Source: an uncultured Eubacteriales bacterium (lineage in GTDB: Bacteria > Bacillota > Clostridia > Christensenellales > CAG-314). From it: a DNA stretch of 64,000 nucleotides. A program made the position numbers and the translations under genes. The notes under the pieces are model-generated. The model searched no databases and was not told the DNA's origin. It worked only from the letters and a program-made list of their open reading frames with translations. The stretch is from NCBI GenBank assembly GCA_948938605.1, contig CARAIG010000086.1:1-64000 (forward strand), written 5' to 3'. Shown here piece after piece: positions 60,712 through 64,000 of the stretch. How positions within the stretch are numbered: the first letter of the stretch is position 1; each line of letters begins with the position of its first letter.

Positions 60712-61563
60712 ATGTTTGGATATTTGGATATAGATAAGGACAAACTCGAAGACGGACAAAGGGGTTTGTGGCAAACCTTTATGTGCGGACTGTGCATATC
60801 GACGAAAAGTGCCTATAACAATCTTCCGCGTGCGTTTATAGGCAACGACATCAACTTTTTTAACGTGCTGTTCCATTCGGTGACGGAAACGGACGTGGAA
60901 ATCGAAAACAAAACTTGCTTTTCGCATCCGTTTAAAAAAAGACCGATATTAAAAACGACTCAACTTACCGATACGCTTGCTACGGCAAATATACTGCTTA
61001 TGTACTGGAATATTTACGACGACGTAGTGGACGACAAAAGTTTTTCTAAAAGGACGGTTTTAAAATCGCTTAAAAAACCGTACGGTAAAGCACAAGCGGA
61101 CTTGCCGAAAATGGACGGTATGCTTAAAACAATGTACGACGGTTTGCAAACGTTGGAAAAGTCAAACTGCGACAGTATCGACAAGGTGGCGCACAGTTTT
61201 GCAAGTTTGTCGCAGCAGTTTGCCGCAATAATTTTGCAGGACAAATCATCGGCAAACGTCGAAACGCTGTGTTATAACTTGGGTAAATGGATATACTTAA
61301 TTGACGCATTAGACGACGTCGAAAAGGATTTAAAAACTAAAAACTACAATGTGTTTGTCAATTGCTACGGAATAGACAAAGTCGATGACGTAGTCAAGCA
61401 CTTAGATGAAATTCAATTTACTATGTACGCTTCGCTTAACCGTATAGCGCAGTCGTACAACGACTTAAATTTGACCAAGTATACTTGCATACTTAAAAAC
61501 GTATTGTATGACAGTATACGCAACAAAACTAAACAGATATTGGATAAATACAATGTCCGCTAG
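60712..61563 (+). CDS. DUF5685 family protein with two Asp-rich motifs
   Basis: 283 residues starting MFGYLDIDKDKLEDGQRGLW, which I recognise as DUF5685. FMCGLCIS gives a CxxC near residue 25. The body is all-helical. Two acidic motifs stand out: YDDVVDD at 102-108 and LDDVEKDLKTKNYNVF around 200-215. Their spacing and the second motif's shape resemble the two Mg-binding DxxxD motifs of squalene/phytoene synthase-fold enzymes. That relation is my inference. It is 2 nt after trpS and 9 nt before a J-like protein gene. No function is established. Confidence 0.8.
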   Translation: MFGYLDIDKDKLEDGQRGLWQTFMCGLCISTKSAYNNLPRAFIGNDINFFNVLFHSVTETDVEIENKTCFSHPFKKRPILKTTQLTDTLATANILLMYWNIYDDVVDDKSFSKRTVLKSLKKPYGKAQADLPKMDGMLKTMYDGLQTLEKSNCDSIDKVAHSFASLSQQFAAIILQDKSSANVETLCYNLGKWIYLIDALDDVEKDLKTKNYNVFVNCYGIDKVDDVVKHLDEIQFTMYASLNRIAQSYNDLNLTKYTCILKNVLYDSIRNKTKQILDKYNVR

Positions 61564-61572
61564 GAGACTATA

Positions 61573-62193
61573 ATGGATTACAACGCATACGAAATACTGG
61601 GATTGACTTCTTCCGCTACGCGCGACGAAATAGACGCTAAGTACAAGCAGTTGCGGGACAAATATCAACGCGACCGTTTTTTGCCCGGTGAAGAAGGGGA
61701 AGAAGCGTCCGAAAGACTGCAACAAATAGAGGTTGCTTACCGCGATATTTTAGCGTCTTTGGAGGAATCTAAACAGGAAACCGATTTTACCCAAGACGAA
61801 GGTTACGGCGAAGTACAGCGTTTAATAAACGAAGGCAAACTGTCCGAAGCGCAGGCATTGCTTGACGCGCGCGAAATTCGCGATGCCGAATGGCATTACG
61901 TGCAGTCTATTTTGTTTTACAAGCAAAACTGGTTTTTGGAAAGTAAAAAGCAACTTGAACTTGCTTGCCAAATGGATCCTAATAACGAACGTTATAAACA
62001 AAGTTTGGAAAAATTGACAAAGATACTTGCATCTAACACAATAAGCCCCGACCAATTGCGTACTACGTCCCGTCCAATGGACGACGGTCCGAAAGTTGGC
62101 GCGGGTAACGGCACGTGTACGGGCAGCGCCTGTGCCGACTGCCTGTTGTGCAACGCTTGCTGTAATTGCGCCAGTTGTATGAGCGGTTGCTAG
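61573..62193 (+). CDS. DnaJ-like protein lacking HPD, with Cys-rich tail
   Basis: 206 residues. Residues 1-60 match a J domain (MDYNAYEILGLTSSATRDEI, helix II, then RLQQIEVAYRDIL), but the HPD tripeptide needed to stimulate DnaK ATPase is QRD (32-34). The middle region (80-165) looks like TPR-type helices (LSEAQALLDAREIRDAEWHY). The C-terminus is cysteine-rich: nine Cys in the last 35 residues (CADCLLCNACCNCASCMSGC), possibly metal-binding or membrane-associated. It lies between the DUF5685 and membrane-protein genes, an arrangement that suggests a shared complex. Confidence 0.82.
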   Translation: MDYNAYEILGLTSSATRDEIDAKYKQLRDKYQRDRFLPGEEGEEASERLQQIEVAYRDILASLEESKQETDFTQDEGYGEVQRLINEGKLSEAQALLDAREIRDAEWHYVQSILFYKQNWFLESKKQLELACQMDPNNERYKQSLEKLTKILASNTISPDQLRTTSRPMDDGPKVGAGNGTCTGSACADCLLCNACCNCASCMSGC

Positions 62194-62194
62194 T

Positions 62195-62824
62195 ATGAGC
62201 AAATCTAAGCGTATTGCAATTAGCGGAATATGCACTGCCGTATGCGTGGGGTGTCTGGCGTTGTCGGCGTTTTTTAAATGGGCTATGCTTGTTGCCGCCG
62301 TCATTGCTACCGTTGCTTGCGCCTTGCCTACGCTTATTGATGCGCGCAATTGGTGGTATTCGGTGTTAATACTCATTGCTTCGGGCGCATTGGGGATGTT
62401 TTTCGGCACAATGGCAAACGTTATGTACGTTGCGCCGATTGTTGCTTTTTGTATGCCTTTCGGTATTGTCAAGGCGTACGGCGAAGCATTTAAGGTTACG
62501 GCGTCGTTAGGTGAAACGGAAATTTTGGAAGACCCGTTTGGCGGTGACGACAAGCAAACGGTGGCGGTAAACGTCGAAAGCAAACTGTGCTTACCGCGCG
62601 TTGTAAAATGGGTGCTGTATTACGTTTTGTTGGAAGCGGGGTTGGGCTTGACCGTTTTGAGCGTATTCCTGCTTATGCCGGATTTTTTTAATACCTTGGT
62701 TGCCAACAAAATTATTTATTGGATTTTAGGCGCGGCGCAGTTGGTAGTAGTGCCGTACGACTTCCTTATACGCGGTTGCTTTGTCGGTGCCGTAAAAATC
62801 TTGCGCAAAGCGCACGTGGTGTAA
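62195..62824 (+). CDS. Integral membrane protein, unknown
   Basis: 209 residues with about five hydrophobic segments (about 7-24, 27-45, 50-72, 75-92, then 130-165 and 172-195), and a charged loop EILEDPFGGDDKQ near residue 105. The start ISGICTAVCVGCLALSAFF resembles small multi-pass Clostridial proteins, but no transporter family is certain. It begins 1 nt after the J-like gene stop and ends the trpS run; a terminator follows. Confidence 0.78.
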   Translation: MSKSKRIAISGICTAVCVGCLALSAFFKWAMLVAAVIATVACALPTLIDARNWWYSVLILIASGALGMFFGTMANVMYVAPIVAFCMPFGIVKAYGEAFKVTASLGETEILEDPFGGDDKQTVAVNVESKLCLPRVVKWVLYYVLLEAGLGLTVLSVFLLMPDFFNTLVANKIIYWILGAAQLVVVPYDFLIRGCFVGAVKILRKAHVV

Positions 62825-62841
62825 AAGAATATTTTAATATA

Positions 62842-62891
62842 AAAAACGCCGATTTTCATTTTGGGGTACACCCCATTTGTTCGGCGTTTTT
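62842..62891 (+). terminator. Terminator of the trpS operon
   Basis: AAAAACGCCGA / TCGGCGTTTTT outer stem with an inner GGGGTACACCCC hairpin. Confidence 0.85.
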
Positions 62892-63057
62892 ATGTTTTTT
62901 AACTTTTTCGGCATTAATGCTATTGAACTGTCAATACTATTCGGTTGTGCAAAATTCCGAATAAGGAAAGCATCTTTTTTACGGTTTTAAAAATATCGTT
63001 TGCGCTTGGCTAGAAAGCATTATTTTGTAAATTTGCTTTACTGCATAATTTACAATT

Positions 63058-63088
63058 AAAAGCACTAGGCTTTTTACTTAGTGCTTTT
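63058..63088 (-). terminator. Terminator of the disrupted tRNA-fMet copy
   Basis: AAAAGCACTA / TAGTGCTTTT hairpin placed exactly as the terminator beyond the intact tRNA-fMet (63352-63381), two bases from the remnant 3' end. Confidence 0.7.
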
Positions 63089-63090
63089 AA

Positions 63091-63292
63091 TGGTTGCGTT
63101 CTCTTTTCACAGCGTGCGAAGTGCGCGTGGGGCAGGAGCAACGCGACGAAATAGCGATTGCTACGCAGTCAATCGCGTCACATTTGCGACATAGTATGTA
63201 TTGGTATAAGCGGATTATACTCGCTTTGCTCGTGGCGTTCGCTTCGCTCGACTAAGGATCCTTGATGAGCTACCAGACTGCTCTACCCCGCG
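63091..63292 (-). pseudogene. tRNA-fMet pseudogene split by a 165-nt insertion
   Basis: The 3' remnant TGGTTGCG (63091-63098, CGCAACCA on the minus strand), with its flank CTTTTAA, matches the intact gene. The 5' remnant (63264-63292, minus-strand CGCGGGGTAGAGCAGTCTGG, then TAGCTCATC) and its upstream flank are identical to the intact copy over 68 bp. The middle 40 or so bases are replaced by 63099-63263, which contains GCTTCGCTCG-type repeats and no tRNA sequence. Confidence 0.85.
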
Positions 63293-63331
63293 ATATAACT
63301 ATTTAATTTTGATTTCGCATCGGGCTCGGCG
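63264..63331. repeat. 68-bp direct repeat, copy 1
   Basis: Identical to 63433-63500. Covers the 5' part of tRNA-fMet and 39 bp beyond it. Confidence 0.95.
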
Positions 63332-63351
63332 GGCTAAGAATACTGTAAAAG

Positions 63352-63381
63352 AAAAGTACCAAGTAAAAACTTGATACTTTT
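63352..63381 (-). terminator. Terminator of the tRNA operon
   Basis: AAAAGTACCAAGT / ACTTGATACTTTT (one mismatch) with a short loop. On the minus strand it begins two bases after the CCA end of tRNA-fMet and is followed by CTTTTAC. Confidence 0.8.
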
Positions 63382-63383
63382 AA

Positions 63384-63461
63384 TGGTTGCGGGGGCAGGA
63401 TTCGAACCATACGACCTTCGGGTTATGAGCCCGATGAGCTACCAGACTGCTCTACCCCGCG
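63384..63461 (-). tRNA. tRNA-fMet (CAT), initiator, with an odd T-arm
   Basis: Minus-strand CGCGGGG ... CCCCGCA-ACCA: the C1-A72 mismatch and the GGG/CCC anticodon stem (TCGGG CTCATAA CCCGA) mark an initiator. CCA is encoded. Length is 78 because the T-arm reads GTATGG-TTCGAAT-CCTGC, one T more than the pairing GTAGG/CCTGC needs. Otherwise all stems pair. It is the last tRNA of the operon. Confidence 0.9.
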
Positions 63462-63500
63462 ATATAACTATTTAATTTTGATTTCGCATCGGGCTCGGCG
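63433..63500. repeat. 68-bp direct repeat, copy 2
   Basis: Identical to 63264-63331. This copy belongs to the intact tRNA-fMet and its upstream flank. Confidence 0.95.
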
Positions 63501-63522
63501 TTCGCTTCGCTCGGCTAAGGAG

Positions 63523-63557
63523 CCTCGATTTCGCCAACCAAACTGCGCTACCCCGCG
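63523..63557 (-). pseudogene. Third, diverged tRNA 5'-half remnant
   Basis: Minus strand CGCGGGGTAGCGCAGTTTGG followed by TTGGCGAAATC. It shares the 5' end and the ATATAACTATT upstream flank with the two fMet copies, then diverges after the D-arm. No anticodon arm follows. Confidence 0.6.
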
Positions 63558-63595
63558 ATATAACTATTAAACTGTACGCTTGCTTTTGATAAGAT

Positions 63596-63622
63596 ATTCC
63601 GCCAAAATATATTTGGCGGAAT
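63596..63622. repeat. Perfect hairpin between tRNA-Val and the fMet region
   Basis: Arms ATTCCGCCAAA and TTTGGCGGAAT around ATATA. It lacks a T-run, so it could be a processing or partial termination site between tRNA-Val and tRNA-fMet. Confidence 0.6.
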
Positions 63623-63628
63623 TGGTAT

Positions 63629-63704
63629 TGGTGGGGAGTACAGGGCTCGAACCTGTGACCCCCTGCTTGTAAGGCAGATGCTCTTCCAACTGAGCTAACT
63701 CCCC
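63629..63704 (-). tRNA. tRNA-Val (TAC)
   Basis: Minus strand GGGGAGT ... ACTCCCC-ACCA, anticodon loop CTTACAA, T-arm ACAGG-TTCGAGC-CCTGT. 76 nt with encoded CCA. All four stems pair. Confidence 0.97.
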
Positions 63705-63707
63705 ATT

Positions 63708-63783
63708 TGGTGACTCCTACGGGACTCGAACCCGTGTTACCGCCGTGAAAGGGCGATGTCCTAGACCGCTAGACCAAGGAGCC
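63708..63783 (-). tRNA. tRNA-Glu (TTC)
   Basis: Minus strand GGCTCCT ... AGGAGTC-ACCA (one G-T pair), anticodon stem CGCCC-TTTCACG with TTC, T-arm ACGGG/CCCGT. 76 nt with encoded CCA, three bases from tRNA-Val. Confidence 0.97.
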
Positions 63784-63789
63784 GTATTT

Positions 63790-63866
63790 TGGTAGCGGCG
63801 GTCGGATTCGAACCAACGACCTGCCGGGTATGAACCGGCCGCTATAACCATCTAAGCTACGCCGCC
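63790..63866 (-). tRNA. tRNA-Met (CAT), elongator
   Basis: Minus strand GGCGGCG ... CGCCGCT-ACCA, anticodon arm GCCGG-TTCATAC-CCGGC, T-arm GTTGG/CCGAC. 77 nt with encoded CCA. It has no C1-A72 mismatch, so it is not the initiator. The sequence resembles elongator tRNA-Met rather than tRNA-Ile2(CAT). First gene of the operon. Confidence 0.93.
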
Positions 63867-63924
63867 ACATCGCTTTCCCGACATTCGCAGGCAAATTCGC
63901 CTCGACGCTGTCAAAAGCCTAATA

Positions 63925-63953
63925 ATCATATCAAATAAACGGTTGCTTGTCAA
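63925..63953 (-). promoter_or_regulatory. Promoter of the tRNA operon
   Basis: Minus-strand TTGACA (63953-63948), 17 bp, TATGAT (63930-63925), about 60 nt before tRNA-Met. The remaining bases to 64000 show no gene. Confidence 0.85.
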
Positions 63954-64000
63954 CAAAATACGCAAACTTTTTCAAAAAGACATTCAACAATTTACTTTTA

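Larger units (their letters stand above)
62892..63383. other. Intergenic region holding a broken tRNA-fMet copy and repeats
   Basis: There is no protein gene. It contains a terminator-like hairpin, the two remnants of a disrupted tRNA-fMet gene around a 165-nt insertion, a 68-bp direct repeat and the terminator of the intact tRNA operon, all listed separately. Confidence 0.7.

Overview
The window looks like a chromosomal segment of an uncultured, fairly AT-rich (about 40% GC by eye) member of the Bacillota, most likely Clostridia. Supporting signs are strong Shine-Dalgarno sites (AGGAGG/GGGGG), TTGACA-17-TATAAT promoters, the rpsF-ssb-rpsR cluster, a yqhQ(DUF1385)-prmC-prfA block, PadR-DUF1700-DUF4097, tilS-hpt, DegV proteins and lipoproteins, and no outer-membrane genes. 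Placement below class (for example Christensenellales-like) is a guess.

Layout. 1-2928 is a minus-strand block: a DegV fatty-acid-binding protein on its own promoter, and a queuosine-precursor transporter plus a short SDR enzyme behind a preQ1-I riboswitch. 3.0-6.15 kb holds a DUF1385-PrmC fusion and prfA. 6.3-7.4 kb holds a small P-loop protein and a GyrI-like protein. 7.5-10.3 kb (minus) holds a cell-wall amidase homologue lacking a zinc ligand and a cardiolipin synthase. 10.4-14.1 kb has tsaD and a CtpE-like P-type ATPase. 14.3-16.4 kb has two divergent small XRE regulators around three operator-like repeats, the rightward one in an operon with an M32 carboxypeptidase. 16.4-19.5 kb has a membrane-anchored serine hydrolase and an autoregulated MarR-DegV pair. 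19.7-25.6 kb has an XRE regulator, a 1337-residue lipoprotein of unknown function and a THUMP-type RNA methyltransferase.

25.6-26.5 kb is a cluster of extragenic repeats, including a 147-bp MITE-like element. Then come GrpB, the PadR-DUF1700-DUF4097 operon, cvpA, tldD/tldE (minus), a carbohydrate and housekeeping run (GH3 glycosidase, mutarotase, uracil-DNA glycosylase, lipase-like hydrolase), a second repeat cluster (38.8-39.1 kb) and rpsF-ssb-rpsR. 40.6-48.3 kb has a beta-helix membrane protein, an Fe-alcohol dehydrogenase, rsmA, tilS, hpt, an M14 carboxypeptidase and a small membrane protein. 48.5-55.5 kb is a four-gene export-like operon (YwaF-ABC ATPase fusion, permease, small anchored protein, Big_3/beta-helix lipoprotein). 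55.6-62.9 kb has leuS-cysM, a small lipoprotein, then trpS-DUF5685-J-like-membrane protein. 63.0-64.0 kb is a minus-strand tRNA operon (Met-Glu-Val-fMet) beside a second tRNA-fMet copy broken by an insertion.

Most genes serve translation and tRNA modification (prfA/prmC, tsaD, tilS, rsmA, RlmL-like, leuS, trpS, Q-precursor uptake) or envelope functions. I found no CRISPR array, prophage, IS transposase or recognisable defence island. The strongest unusual items are the preQ1-controlled transporter-SDR operon, the two gene fusions, the stop-codon-linked repeat family, the squalene-synthase-like Asp motifs in the DUF5685 protein, and the disrupted tRNA-fMet locus.
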